Origin: Notospermus geniculatus
Taxonomy: Eukaryota; Nemertea; Pilidiophora; Heteronemertea; Lineidae
NCBI GenBank assembly: GCA_002633025.1
Contig: NMRB01001507.1
Coordinates: 64,398-128,397, forward strand
Length of the DNA stretch: 64,000 nt
Direction: 5' to 3'
Positions 45,057 through 58,038 of the stretch are shown here, in pieces. The notes below the pieces were generated by a model that had not been told where the DNA came from, ran no database searches, and saw only the letters and a list, made by a program, of their open reading frames with translations. Within the stretch, counting starts at the first letter, position 1. Every line of letters begins with the position of its first letter. The position numbers were made by a program, and so were the translations under genes.

Positions 45057-45660
45057 GAAATCCACGCATGCCATTTTGGAAATATGCCTATCTCCGATAT
45101 TTCATGCAATGAATCCTCATGTGGGCGTAACACAATCATGAAGACAAGTGATGTGTCGACATTCACCACCTAACTGACCCCAAAATATTTTTGCTTTTTG
45201 TTGACAATTGCAGATAAATCAGTGAAAAGGCATGCTTGGCATTACATAATAGGCCTACATACCCTAGGCCTACATATGATTGAAAATGCTCCCAGATTCT
45301 ATGAAATTATCCGAATCTTCATGTGACACCGTCATGAATTCACCCACTTGCTCCATAATATTAATAGGCATATTTTGTTCTCTGTTGATAATTGCACATG
45401 GATGAATGACAAGACATGTCCAGATGTAGGCTTATCTATTTAATTTGAAAATTATGCCAGATTTTTTTAAGTAGGCCTGAATCTTCGTGATTTGAAGACA
45501 AGTGGAGCTCTGACTTGTAGACAAGTGATGCTCGGACTTACACTAGATATTTTTTTTCTTTTGATAATTACACATGGATCAGTGACAAGACATGCTTAGA
45601 TGTAAGCCTACCAGTATATAATTTGAAAATTATCCCAATCAGTTTGGTATTGGGCTTCAA
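45057..45660 (+). repeat. Imperfect tandem repeat, ~180-bp period
   Basis: The anchor TTGATAATTGCACATGGATSA / ...TGACAAGACATGCTTAGAT recurs at 45201, 45385 and 45561 (spacings 184 and 176). A second anchor, GAAGACAAGTG, recurs near 45142 and 45499, with ACAAGTGATG also near 45524. Units are old and indel-rich, and several carry TAGGCCTA-type motifs. Confidence 0.65.
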
Positions 45661-45909
45661 AGGACGGTTAAAAGTAGACTTGACACATCTCGTGTATTTA
45701 AGGGTTTTTAAATGTTTATGTACATGTAGGCCTAAACCGGTATCCAGTTCCACCGTGCAAATCTTAAATCGGCAGATGTAGAGACTACTCTGTGGTCTAA
45801 TGTAGGCCCACCAAAACATAATCTACATCTATAACGGTGTTGAATAACACTTTTAGAGCCAGGTTCTGTTTCTTTTGGTAGAGTTGTTTGCATGCATTTC
45901 CTCTTTCAG

Positions 45910-46160
45910 CGCTGTCCAGGAAACCGCTGAGGATGTTCACCAGTCACCAATTGTTGGTTCGGCATATTCTGGTGTATACATGTCCACAGCTTGTTTTGTC
46001 TCTATGAAAGGTAAACGCATCTCATGGGTTTGCAAGGAAACCGCCAGGGATGGCATTCTCCAGCGGCCGGTGTCCACCACTCACCAATATTGTTAGGTTC
46101 AGCGTCTTCTGGTGCATTGTCCAAATTTGGCTCTATGAAACTTTCGCGCATTTCGTCTCC
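45910..46160 (+). repeat. Imperfect tandem repeat, ~120-bp period
   Basis: Two units: AGGAAACCGCTGAGGATG...TCACCAATTGTTGGTTC...TTCTGGTG...TGTCTCTATGAAA...CGCATCTC and AGGAAACCGCCAGGGATG...TCACCAATATTGTTAGGTTC...TTCTGGTG...TGGCTCTATGAAA...CGCATTTC. One frame is open across unit 1 (VQETAEDVHQSPIVGSAYSG...) but stops inside unit 2, so a coding role is not supported. Confidence 0.65.
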
Positions 46161-49100
46161 TCAGGTTCTCATGTATGCACATCCCTTGTTCTTCCCACGA
46201 ATGTCATCACAGTACTCTTCATTTTATTGTTGTCACGAAGCCGTCCATGCATTATTGGGTCAGGTGAGCACTATTGGTTGCGCAGCATCCAATGACCCTC
46301 CCCGCATTATAGGCAAATACACGTAACAGTACACTTCGGATCATGTATAAAGGGGCTGTGGGCGGAGCATGTTTATTTGGATGTTTGAACTCTACCGATG
46401 TGATAGGTACATGTATACTTAGATCCCGAGGAAAAACCCAGAACCGCTGTATCTTGCAGTCGATAAAATGTGATGGGTATTACGGTTATGGCATATTCGA
46501 CTGCATGTGTCGTAACCGGGAAATTCCCTTTCAAAATTCAAAGAGTTAAAAGGCTCCAGTTGTTTTCATACGCGCAGATTGCGATCAATGAAAAAAATGG
46601 AGAGAAAAAGTTTTATGTTGAGAATTCGAGGATTACAGCATGCAGTGTCATTTGCTAATCTGAATCGATTCAAAAAGCGTTACAGAAAAACGCCCTTCTT
46701 TGAGAAACATGAACTAACGTGTCTTTCTAAGTCATCAGCTTCCAAGCTTTTTGAGGAGATCCAGATTAACCATTTACCTATCACCCTAAAATTCGGGGAT
46801 TTCATCATGGTCCTGCTTTCCCTTGCATGTGGACATTTGTCTGTGTGGGGTGACATTGGAACATTATGACCCGAAACTTAAGGATGGGAGATGAAGAAAT
46901 ACGTAGAAAACAGAAGAAATCCCAATAACTTTCGGTGCCTTGGGGAGGTGGTACCGTCAGTGTGTGAAGGATTTCTTCTGGAGACCACCTATTGCGTGAC
47001 CATACAACTAAACGTACCGTCAGTGATAGTGAAAAGACACTGAAACGACATGACGTCAAAGCGGTTGAACGACTGAACATCGAATATCGGTAATTTTCCG
47101 TCGGCGTTGATGCCTTGATGACAAAGCTGCACCATTTTTTTCGTTTTGAGAGAAGGAATTTCGATGCGCAGTGGATGGAACGTAGGTGGGTTCCCGTACA
47201 TTCCGTTTATTTTTTGCGATCAGGTGTCTTTCGATGAAATCACCGACTTCCGTCCTAGGCCTTATAAATGTACCTTCTTGGACGTGACAGGGATATTTTT
47301 GAGCTGTTTTCAAGTTCGTACCAAAGTGGACGCCATAATGGCAGTAAATTCACTAGGCCTACGTTGTATAATCGTTCGCTGGAAGGATGTGAGAGATAGG
47401 CCAAGGTTCCTCAGAAGTCAGCAATTTGACGATCGTCAGTTTACTCATTGAGTTGAGATTTACCTTAAAGCGGACTATTCGCGCGCCGAGTCAAAGATTC
47501 CACAGAACAGTTTCCGGAGCGGCCGCCGCAATGCATTTACCAGTTGTTGTTACGAATAAAACGGGTTGTTTATTATTTTTCGTTCACTTTGGACAGACGC
47601 GAACAATCCGCTTTAATGTTCACCAGTCAATTGTAAGGGTGCATTTTCATGAGTGAAGCTGGACCTCCTCGTTCCAGAAAATATTTCCAGTGTAGGCTTA
47701 GCTTGCGAGAATTTGTGGAAATGAATCTTATTCAAATCTTACAGAGACAATGTCCATTTGTATTTTGATCAGTTACAAAATTTCCTTTAGCTTGATTAGA
47801 CGAAGCAATACACCGCTCAAATATTATTATCGCCACTCGTCCTAATGTCACAGCGACAAGGCAGCTGAAAGTTTCAAGAGAAAAGAATTTTTTACGCCAG
47901 CTAATCTGATTGGATATTCAAGCAGCAGGACCTATACGTAAAGGAATCATGTGACCTAGGCCTCGCTTTGTCTATGTAGGATTAGAAGGCTATCAGAATG
48001 TTCTAATACGCTGTAAAGTAGACCGTGTTCTCATGATATTATTGGGAAGTATCATATCTCATGAAAAGATCACCAGTAGCTAAATGTCACAGAGGTAGTC
48101 CCAGCATTGTCTGCCAACTTCACTCTAATCCTGCCTTAGTCAATACGAACAAAGGATACGAAGATAGTTAGATAATCCTAAGAGAATGAACGGATCTTTG
48201 ATCGTAATGTCAAAGGTGTCACATTGATGTGAGTAGGCCTTGTTATGCGAATATATCATTTGGTGTACAGTGACAAGCTTATTATCGTCATATTAATCGT
48301 CCAGGCCTTGAAGACCGGAGGATTTGAGTCATGAAGATTTCTCTAGTATCCAGTTGATGTCTGTTCTTTAATCTCTTTTCTGCCCTGTTGGTCACTATTT
48401 CTTTGCTTTGGCCAAGAGTTTATTTTTACCAAAAATTCATAATCAGGCAACCATATACAACAGCCAAAAAGAACAATAGACAGCACCAACTGTGCAGATG
48501 TCAGGAGGATTAATGTCGGCCAACATGAATCGACGGAAATTCAATAAGCGAATGCCATGGGACCGATAAAAACTTTACGAATTGATCAGAATGTTCTTTG
48601 AACTTACCATCTAAAGCAGAAGAATAAATCATACGTTGGCCCCTTGGTACTATTGGATGAATGGAGGTTACATCTCTGTACATCCGTTTAGATGCATCGA
48701 ATAGAAATATCCTTCGAATTCTATTGTACATCTGCAGGAAAAGCATCGGAAAGTGCCCGAATTCGTTGTAATTAGTTTGAAGTGAACTTTTAAAAAAAGA
48801 ATTCCCAGCAAATCGGAGAACTAGCTGCGTTTAACTAACTTTTTGAAAGTGTGGCGTAATGGTACGTTCCTCACAGCCTTCCTTAGAATATGTAAGGTCA
48901 CCAATAGTTGTTTGGGCTTGCTGAGGGATGTCTTCCTCGAGAAAAAGTTGAATTGCTGCAAACCCATGAAGTCCCCCTTCGTCTCACGACAATATCGAAC
49001 AGATATTTTAGAACGAAACAAAGCCACCGACAAAAAGTTGATTTAGTAATCCTGTAAAAGGTCCTAGAAATAAGCTCCCTACGAATGAACCTGTTGCTCG

Positions 49101-49334
49101 CCACCATACACGAGGCATGGCATCAATCGCTTGGCTTCCAACGAACGAAGTCAACTGATGCAGTTGGTACCAAATCTCAACGCAAACGCCAACGTCGCCT
49201 GGTAGTTCGGAGTGCTTCATGCAACTCTCGCTGATCGGCGAAGTGGTAACGAATGCACGGCGTTCGTTTAGACATAGGCATGTATTAGAGCATTGATTCC
49301 GTGGATGGAGAAGAGATAAACTTTACTTATACTT
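46161..49334. other. No recognisable gene
   Basis: About 3.2 kb of unique-looking sequence with short unrecognised frames on both strands. I see no transposon ends. Confidence 0.45.
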
Positions 49335-49394
49335 GATTTTGCGGCCAAGTTTAAGGAAAACGCCGATTTTGCGGCCAAGTTTAGGGAAAACGCC
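49335..49394 (+). repeat. Two tandem copies of a 30-bp unit
   Basis: GATTTTGCGGCCAAGTTTAA, GGAAAACGCC occurs twice in a row with one substitution. Confidence 0.8.
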
Positions 49395-52300
49395 GTGTCG
49401 TTTGGCGACTGGATGAGAAATGTCATCCTCGGTTACAAAAACAGAAGTAAAACATCCAAAGCGGCGTTGACTGTGACTGAAAAACAGTTGCAAAGCTTTC
49501 CCATTCAATGTTAAAGAAGCAACGGCATGTTCATACTGAAGATATTTTATCAGAAGAGAGGTCCATCACCACATTTACATGGAATTGCACAAGATCTACC
49601 TCGGCTCAATCCGGCTTACTCTGATACAAGCAATTGGCTGCACCAATCCCTTGTTATTAAGTTATCGGTCCCCGATCACGTTATATCAAACGATTGTTAG
49701 GAAATATCCGAAATGAACTGATACACTTAAGACATGCCAGATGCAATTTCGTGCTCCACTTCCGATGTCAATACAACGTTTAACACGTATCCGACATTTG
49801 TTGCGGCTTAACGGATCCAATATGTTGCTGTATAGGTGATGCAAATAGCATTTGGGAGGGGAACAGTGGCAAGGATACACCCGGGGTTCTGGGGAGGGCT
49901 CTTCGAAGCAATTGCTGTTTATCTTTGAGTTAGCCTAATAGCAAATGCTTTTGCTTCAGATTTCTACAGCATTGCCGAGTGCATTTGTATTGCAAAATTC
50001 AAGTAAAAGCATTTACACTAGTCTTTATTCATATGACCCAATGTTGTGTTGGCGTCAAGAGAATTCCCCCTTTACACATGAATCAAGAATTTATTGGGAC
50101 GAAAATCCTTGGTGTCCAAGACTACAGTGACGAAAAAATATTTCGCTGGAAGACTTGCAACCGCAATATGCCCCATGTTCGGCTATCACTCTCCCGTTAA
50201 CTTCCTCCTCTTCTATTTATTACCCCCTTAACAGCTAAGTATTTCACTCAGTAAATACCTAACGGATGTCGACCGGCAACTGGCGGATCGTCTGTCGTAA
50301 GGTTGACAAACTATCGTACAGATGTTCGATCGACATGCCAAGAACGCTAAGAATTTGGGAGTGTTTCTTAACTTCGACTTTTTAAAGAAAAAGTCTTTTG
50401 AGAACACCGGACTGGGCCTACTCAAAGCAGAGTTTTCATCATTCAGTGTTGACCAGCAATTCATCTTGCACTGCAGTTGATGTTGTTCATTTCAACGAAT
50501 CGAGTTGTTACTGGTAGAATATTAAGAAATTGTCATTTTGACGGATCGACTCGTAAACAACCCCAAGCTATGAATATCTTACAACAACGTCTCACACAAT
50601 AGTACATAGTCTATATATTCAATACGAAATTCGATAATATCGCATCGTCCATTATGTGACACAAACTGACAGCTTTTTCCCACAGAAAGATTTCAATTAA
50701 AGAAAGTCTTGTCGGAGTATAGATTGGTGGGGTGCGGGTGATAAATGATGAAGAATTCAACTGTAAAGTATAAGTACGATGTCAATACCAATGCATGGGT
50801 CGTGTGCAAGTGGATTAAGTTTCTCATGTAAGCTTTCCTAAACCAATCCAATTGAATGTTGTACTTTACATTTGCTCTCCCATAAAAACAGACAAAACGG
50901 TAACTCAGCTTGCCTAATTCAACTGACTGTATTTGGGTCCGGTGAAGTTATATTCATGGTTACATGTTGGTTCACCTCAATCAAACATCGAGGCGCGATG
51001 CAGGCAACATTGAAATCAGTACCTGACCCTAAGCCCAATGAAACATAATATCATATTATGATATAGCTATCACAAGTCAGGACTCACTAGATATAAGATG
51101 TACAGTAGTATAAGGCATCGGCTTTTATATTTTTTGTTTTACGGATTTTTTCCCTGAGAAAGTAGGCTGTGTGGTCGAATTAAAAATAAAATTGACTGGT
51201 CTCCAATTTTGTTTTTATTTTTCATCAAGTGATTCTTGGTTACCCACGAATCCAGCTTGGGCCATACATATGGGAATCATCCCTGGCTCTTCACGTCCGT
51301 TGCATGGGACAGTATAAGCCGTTCGTGGTGCTTTGTACCTTTCTTGTGCCGTTTGCATGCAAGGGCAAGTAGACCATTTTCAGTACTACATGTACCAGGG
51401 CCAATACAATATATACATGTACTACTAGTATTTACTAGTATTTTCCCCCAAACAGACATTACCTATTCTGTTACTATTCCTTCCTCTGATTTCTTGAAAA
51501 TACTTTATGCCTATTTACGTGTAACATGTACATATGTATGCATTTTTAATCTCAATCATTGAAAGCGTTTCGCCGACACAATGGCAAAAAATATTCTTGT
51601 CTCTTCTTAAAAACATCAAACAGACAATAATCGTTTCGCACCATTTACCTGACAGATTGAAGCTAAACGCATCCGAGACAGCGTAAAAGTGCATTGGCAT
51701 TTGCAACCACGATGGGGCACCTCAGAAACTCAAGTAATTAACTGATTTCCCATTATGTTGTAATTAGATTTCCCATAGTCCGATGAAACATGCCAATAAA
51801 ATCACAATTACTATTCGGCGACAGATTAATGTCGCAATACATGTACTTCAGCGTGTGTGGTTTGCGCACATATCAATAAAAATTTGACATTTAAATTCAA
51901 ATTTTCATTCCACACTGTTTGCCCCATGTCGATTTCGTGTTGAAAGCGTTGAAAGCAACTAGAGAACGCATGCTGCCGCTAGGTCCCTCGTTGACAAATC
52001 ATAAAATGAAATTAATAAACCCTATTGTTGTCATTATTGTTTTCATAATGGTGCAATCTTCCCAAGGTCGCATGAAACATGATCATATCCCTGAACTAAG
52101 TTACATGTACCTATTCCTAAATCAACCTCGAAAAACTGGTTGCGGAGCAGCGAATATGAGAACGCTGTCACCGCATAGATGAAGTCAGTTTCAGATGCCA
52201 TTCTATTTGATACTGTTGTCTTTGTTTGACGGTTACTTTTCCCACTGCTCACTCTTTGTTATTGTTATTGGCCTTTCCTTGGAGGCTTCAGGATGAACAT

Positions 52301-53710
52301 AGCTAAGTGCCTACACGCTCAAGGCCTTGCTACACGCTTGTCCCTGTGGTCGAAATACCCAAGGACAATCGGAGAGATGGTTGATACACTGTATATATCT
52401 TTTCCATTACGTTACCGACATTCTCAATCTCGTAACTTTTACTCATTGATTCTCATGAAGAGATTTACCATTCCGCTCAAACCAACCGAAAATGTTCCTT
52501 AGCTAGCCGTCGATGAAGCATTAGCCAGAATATGCATGCCATGACCTCTAGCCGGGGATGATTTAGCTGGTATTGGACCTGTCTTTTTTCATGCCACATG
52601 TATGCACATAAAAGATACCGCATGTGACTGTTCTCCGATATTTATGGCTTGCCGCGGACACACTTGTTTAACGCTTCTACTTCTCAGCATGACAGGAACG
52701 TCGATCGGCGCGGCTCAGAGTATTGGAGATAGGATCCAGCTTGAAGAACGGGGGATTACGTTTCTTGTCAAACACGCATTTAATTAAAGAAATAAGAATC
52801 CTCGTACATGTAAAAACTGAGGTGTTGTCAACCGTAATTAAGAAACATTCGCAGAGTGGAACTACGTCGTTGAGACGTCGTTTGAAACCATGATTATGGT
52901 GGCCGAATCGTACATTTATACTCGCACATGCCAGCATCAACAAAGAGCCCTGACACTCACTGACGTAAGGAAATGCCTTCATGGCGACGCACATAGGCTG
53001 CCTTGTTGTTAAAGATAATGTATCTCGACTTCATTGTTTACATTCAATGTTCGTAAACATGGATGTTTACATCATGTTATTTGGACTTTTTGGGACATGC
53101 CAACCCACCAAATTGAATTTTTGGTGTCAACTTTTAGAGGGGCACGCCACCAACAAATTACTCATAAGACAATAAAACCCTGGGCATAAACAAACAAAAT
53201 GTTAATAAATAATAATTTTCGTGGTCCGCGAAAATACCCGTGATACATTATATTTAACCATCAAAAGGACTTTCACGTCCAGGGCACAAAATGACATCTA
53301 AAGAAGGCAAAGCTACACTGCTCTCTCTATAATCCGGACCCTTTAAATTTTCCCGATATCTGCCGAGTAACAGGCCGTATGTTGATCGCCTGACAGGTAC
53401 AACGTGTCCCTGGCACCCCTGGGCTCCAATACTCACAGACGATATTGCCTGTGACACTTGGCACGGCATTATCGCATTTGTCATTCACCATGACACTAAA
53501 TGGCACACTCGGGATAGCCAGCAGTCAACTGGTGCAGACGGTTCGACCCCGTGGGCTACCAATATTGCCCTCAGCCTTTAACGGACTTTGCACCGTATAT
53601 AAATATACGCTAAGTAAATCTGTATGTTGCAGTCGAGTTGGTGGTGTTTTTTATCAACAAGCCTCAAGTATCGGCGATCGAAAACTACTAAGTATGTATT
53701 AAACGGTTGT
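49395..53710. other. No recognisable gene
   Basis: About 4.3 kb. A minus-strand cysteine-rich frame at about 53350-53525 (VNDKCDNAVPSVTGNIVCEY, then WSPGVPGTRCTCQ) caught my eye but is too short to call. TACATGTA motifs recur near 51388, 51533 and 51840. Nothing else is recognisable. Confidence 0.45.
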
Positions 53711-54007
53711 GATTCTCATTATAATTTTACCGACACGAAATCATTGGGCTGAAACGGCCCATTCTTTTATAAAATGCGGCAGTTCGCGCTGGTGGAAGGT
53801 GGTTATGTAACAACCTGAATATAAATCTCTTTTATATTCTCTTTGTTCTTACTGTATGTAGGTCTATTTTTAATCTCTTTCTTAATTTTTGTAAGTTCTT
53901 AACTCTCGTATCATTGTAAAGCGGTTTGAGAGACACTGTACATGTAAATCACTAGGCCTACATAAAAATAAATATTATTTATTATTTATTATAAACCTGT
54001 CCACCCT
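53711..54007 (+). repeat. Tandem duplication unit 1 with LINE/SINE-type 3' tail
   Basis: A 297-bp unit repeated at 54008-54286. Each unit is a host repeat (ATTGGGCTGAAACGGCCCA ... GGTTATGTAACAACCTG ... TCCACCCTG) interrupted by a tail: TTGTAAAGCGGTTTGAGAGA, CACTGTACATGTAAATC and ending AATAAATATTATTTATTATT. This TTGTAAAGCG-TTTGAG plus ATT-repeat ending is the usual 3' end of CR1/L2-type LINEs and the SINEs that use them. AACCTG flanks the insert on both sides (53812-53817 and 53994-53999), giving a short target duplication. The fragment at 28604 shows the uninterrupted host repeat. Confidence 0.75.
53953..53960. other. Putative excision scar TAGGCCTA
   Basis: Unit 1 reads AAATCAC-TAGGCCTA-CATAAAA; unit 2 reads AAATCGC-TA-CATAAAA (54240-54241). 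Confidence 0.6.
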
Positions 54008-54286
54008 GATTCTAATTATAATTTTAAATCATTGGGCTGAAACGGCCCACTCTTTAGTTCGCGCGTGGTGGAAGGTGGTTATGTAACAACCTGAATATAG
54101 ATCTCTTTTATATTCTCTTTGTTCTTATACTGTATGTAAAAGGTCTATTTTAATCTCTCTTTCTTAATTATTGTAAGCTCTTAACTCTTGTATCATTGTA
54201 AAGCGGTTTGAGAGACACTGTACATGTAATGTAAATCGCTACATAAAAATAAATATTATTTATCATTTATTATACCTGTCCACCCT
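54008..54286 (+). repeat. Tandem duplication unit 2 with LINE/SINE-type 3' tail
   Basis: Second unit, carrying the same tail at the same host position (54094-54273). Both units share the insertion point, so the tail inserted first and the locus duplicated afterwards. Confidence 0.75.
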
Positions 54287-57200
54287 GAAACATAGTGAAG
54301 TACATGTAAGAACGACACCTTGTATTACATGCATATCTGCATAAGGACACACCAACGTTTTTGTTCTCTCGAGGTAAGAGCACTAATGTAATTAGTCTCT
54401 ATACCTGTAACACTCATAAATCTGTCACCTGCCTGGAGGTTCTTACCGCGTCGCTAGAATGAGGTTTTCCCCACCCTAACGGATTGTGCAATCGAGTCTA
54501 TGCATTTCAGCCGTCGTGTCGGTGTCGCTGATAAATAAAAGTGCGAATGACGGCCAAATCAAGCTATCCGCCTCCGCCTCCGCCTATCACACATACCGCA
54601 CATCGACTGATTAAACTGCAAGGAAAAATCATGTCTACACGAAAACTAACTGTGATCAATTGCTTGTCGAGCAAAGGACACTGGGCGAAATAATTTTCCA
54701 CGCTGTCTGCTCGATTCTTCTAACCACTCATCATTATTATCTATGAAAAAAATGTCCCATCGCATCGTCTAGATCGTTTATTGATAGTGTCAAAATAAAT
54801 AACTTGCCGCCGAGAATCAATCAGTCACGCCAGAGCTGTGGTATTCTGATTCTGATTAAGTATACTAGTGGTAGCTCACTTTTTGGCTGCTTGGCTGAAT
54901 CTTGGTTCCTCCTAGGTTGAGTTTAATTACTGTGTCGAACATTATCTGGGCAAAAGATGTAACCGATGATGCCAGGATGGTAATTACGTTATATATTGCA
55001 TCATTGACTTGTGTATTTCACATTGCATCGTCGACGTCATCAGTCACTGACTGCAATTGAATTACATTCTAATTCTAATGAAGTTCTAAATGAAATGGTC
55101 TTACCTTGCATCTTGTGTCTCGAAATTATACTTGGTTTGACATGACTAAAACGAAGAACAGGTGAAGACATTTTATGAAGGTTTTGATATGCATCTAAGG
55201 AATTATTTTCGTAGGCAATCGGGTAATGACATTGACGAGTAGGAAGCCTCAGCACTCAGGGAAAGCCTGCTTCTCCTTCGAAAAAAATGTGGTTTGCCAT
55301 TATTCGCGCCTTCACCGTCAGAGATGTAAGTGTGACAGCTCCCTTCACACTGTGTTCCAAAAGGAATGTCAACTTTTTAGAAATATCCCACTGATAAAAT
55401 ATTATCTCGTCCACTAGGTTCGCCGGGTAAACACCATGAGAGCTTTGCCAATGTTAGAAGAGGGCCACAGGGAACTTTGACGCTCCACATAGTTTTTTCC
55501 CCCAAGATGATACCATTAGATGAATGCAGTCAAACTGCTTCTGCGGCTAAAATCCATCATGGCTGTCTACCTACATTGTAGATTATCAAAATTATGCTTC
55601 GTGAAATGTCCAGAACGGTCGATGAACTCCTCGGGCCTACCATGTACCGATGGGTATCTTGACAGTTGCTGATAAAATCCGCAGCAATTTTTTGTCCCCT
55701 GACGCTGTCGGACGTCTTGTATGAATAATGCCCCGCGGACTTATGTCTACTCATGTACTCTATTCCCATTGTCAAGCCTTGTTATGGACAACCTTCGTAC
55801 AATTGAAGACGATTTAGAATCTGCATACACCTTTCTGCTAATTTTACCCCCAACGTCTAACCCATTTCCCCAGATCTTGAACTCAGACGTTTTCGATTCT
55901 GGTCCCGTCGCACGCGCCAGTTAATAGTTTCAGTGGGCGACTCTCACTATACGTCTTCTTGAACATCTAAAATCAATTTGCCTTTAAAAGTAATGTTTTA
56001 AATTCTATAAATTCAATATTCAATTCTTAAAATCAAGAAAGATGGAAAAATTCCATTATAAAGATGCCAATCATGACACTAGGAAATGGATACGTTCTTT
56101 TTAGCACAGCTGCGACAGGTCAGATATCGAACTGTGGCTGGAACATGGCTATACGGCCTGAAGGTACAAGGTCGTTTATAATATAATGGTGAAATGAGCC
56201 GAACACTGAAGCTCTTATATAGTTGCAGGGTTCAGATATTATTGAACTCCGTCTGGACGGCAATACTGATATTGTTTTCGTGACTGTTGTGAATATCTGG
56301 CACCGCCGAGCAAGAGTCATTGGAGTATCTGTTTCTGGTGGTGCTATTACATGTAACTGAAGATTTTTTTCAAAACCATTTTTTCTTACCGTTCTAGGTA
56401 CCAGGCAGGCCCCCAGAGACAAAAAAATGAGTCTTTTTGAAAAAATATTCTCTCTTGAAGTATTAAGTGAATAACGCCGGCGCCATGAATAAAAAAAATT
56501 GACCGATGGCAATGGATCAACTGAGTAAACCAATGGAGAAATACGTGTACGTTGATGATCGTACCAGGGATAGGACCAGTAATGCTCTGGTTAGACTCTG
56601 GACTACTGTAAAAATTGTGTTAGATAACAAGCCATAGATCTACGAACATCGTATATCATCTTCTGTTGCATACCCCAATTTTGGAAAAAGGCAAGGTGAC
56701 TGTGTGATCAGTTGAGTATCATTTCTGCCCTGCTTTGGCAGTAGTGCTGAAATTGCCGTCCTATGGCCAACTTTGGCATCCAACCTTGGCCTCTGACACT
56801 GTCAGTAACGTCATTAACCTTGACCCCGACACTTATGTAACCTCTGTACTGTTAGTAGTGGCCCGGCATATCGGCATTACTTGACCCCGAGACAACGTAA
56901 CGTGACCACCGACACTGTCATCGTCATGTACGAAGCAGAAACGACCCCTGATTCTGACACTGCTGTCAAATCGTCGTGTCGTCGTCGTCGGAGTGCTTCC
57001 ATAATCCCCCATCTTTCAGTTCAATCAAACGATTCGGATCTGCTGCATATACCCCGACATCCATTGTAACTTAATGAAATCGCGATACCGCAAGACGATG
57101 CAAACAAATGGTATTAAGAAAACCAGCGACAATCGATTTCTTGACATGAAATTAGAGAAATCCCTTTTACTAGTTAAAAAACGGTTAGCATCAATTGTTT

Positions 57201-57494
57201 GCGATGAGAGTAATATCCGACTTGCTTTTGATGCGGCAATTAGAGTCGATTTCATCACATTAACTTGAAGGCTTTCCAGTTTGATTATTATGATGGAACG
57301 CAGCACTAGCTACCAGTGACGCCGGTCATTACGAGCGTTCATTGATTTCTTTCATGTCTTTCGACGAGCTGCAACTTAGAATTGATAGTTGGGGGATCGT
57401 GGTAAAATATCGTCAAGTTCAGTGTTGGGGCGGCTCATCGTCAGAGAATTCCCACGCACTTCGCAGTTGACGCAGAATGTTCCAAGGCTGCTTA
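54287..57494. other. No recognisable gene
   Basis: About 3.2 kb. Short echoes of TTGACCCCGASAC and CCGACACT occur at 56820-56925. A minus-strand frame of 137 codons (56120-56533) matches no family I know. Confidence 0.45.
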
Positions 57495-57797
57495 GGGGCT
57501 GTCTCAAAACTGTTCTGATGCCAAAAAAGACGAAGTTCTCGATTTGGGGAAGCCCACTTCATCTTTTTTGAATAAATTGGCATCACTCTTTTTTACAGGA
57601 GAATGGCTTCTTTATATGCTTTCTTGGTTTACTAGTGTCTTCACATGTTTTGCTTTATCATCTTTCCATGCCTAACGTCCCTACATGGATGAAGCCAATG
57701 TCAAGTGCCCACTTCATCTTTTCAAGGGGGAGGGGCTCAGGGAAAAGATGAAGTCACTTCATCTTTTTTGGCATCAATGTAATTTTGAGACGGTCCC
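57495..57797. mobile_element. Foldback element with TTA target duplication (PIF/Harbinger-like)
   Basis: Ends GGGGCTGTCTCAAAACTG and ATTTTGAGACGGTCCC, TTA on both sides (57492-57494 and 57798-57800), arms continuing GATGCCAAAAAAGACGAAG and CTTCATCTTTTTTGGCATC. 303 bp, non-coding. The ends match the 29215 element in pattern (GGG, then NGTCTCAAAA / TCATCTCAAAA). Confidence 0.8.
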
Positions 57798-57800
57798 TTA

Positions 57801-58038
57801 TCAATCAGGGATGTAAATGTAAACGCCGTCATGTATTGGGAAACAACATTTTAGGGGTCGTGAAGGACATACAACGCCACGTATCAGCGAAACCATATTT
57901 CTCAGATGCCAAAAAAACGCCCTGAGAATATTCTAACACCAACACGTCATCTCCATATGACTACTGTGTTGGAAATTTAATCAGCTGCATGTGGAATGGA
58001 CGCAGGCCATAAAGCCGTCAGCGTTAGAGGTCGATAAG
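57801..58038. other. Unique interval
   Basis: Short sequence between the foldback element and the 1.26-kb duplication; I see nothing I can name. Confidence 0.4.

Noticed and set aside
49008-49220. Small hydrophobic, glycine-rich frame on the minus strand
   Set aside because: No supporting homology or context; membrane-like composition alone is not evidence for a gene.
53350-53525. Minus-strand cysteine-rich frame (VNDKCDNAVPSVTGNIVCEY then WSPGVPGTRCTCQ)
   Set aside because: It looks like an extracellular exon but is only about 55 codons, has no convincing splice acceptor, and I cannot tie it to a family.
56820-57010. TTGACCCCGACAC echoes as a tandem repeat
   Set aside because: Matches are short and irregularly spaced; no period could be set.
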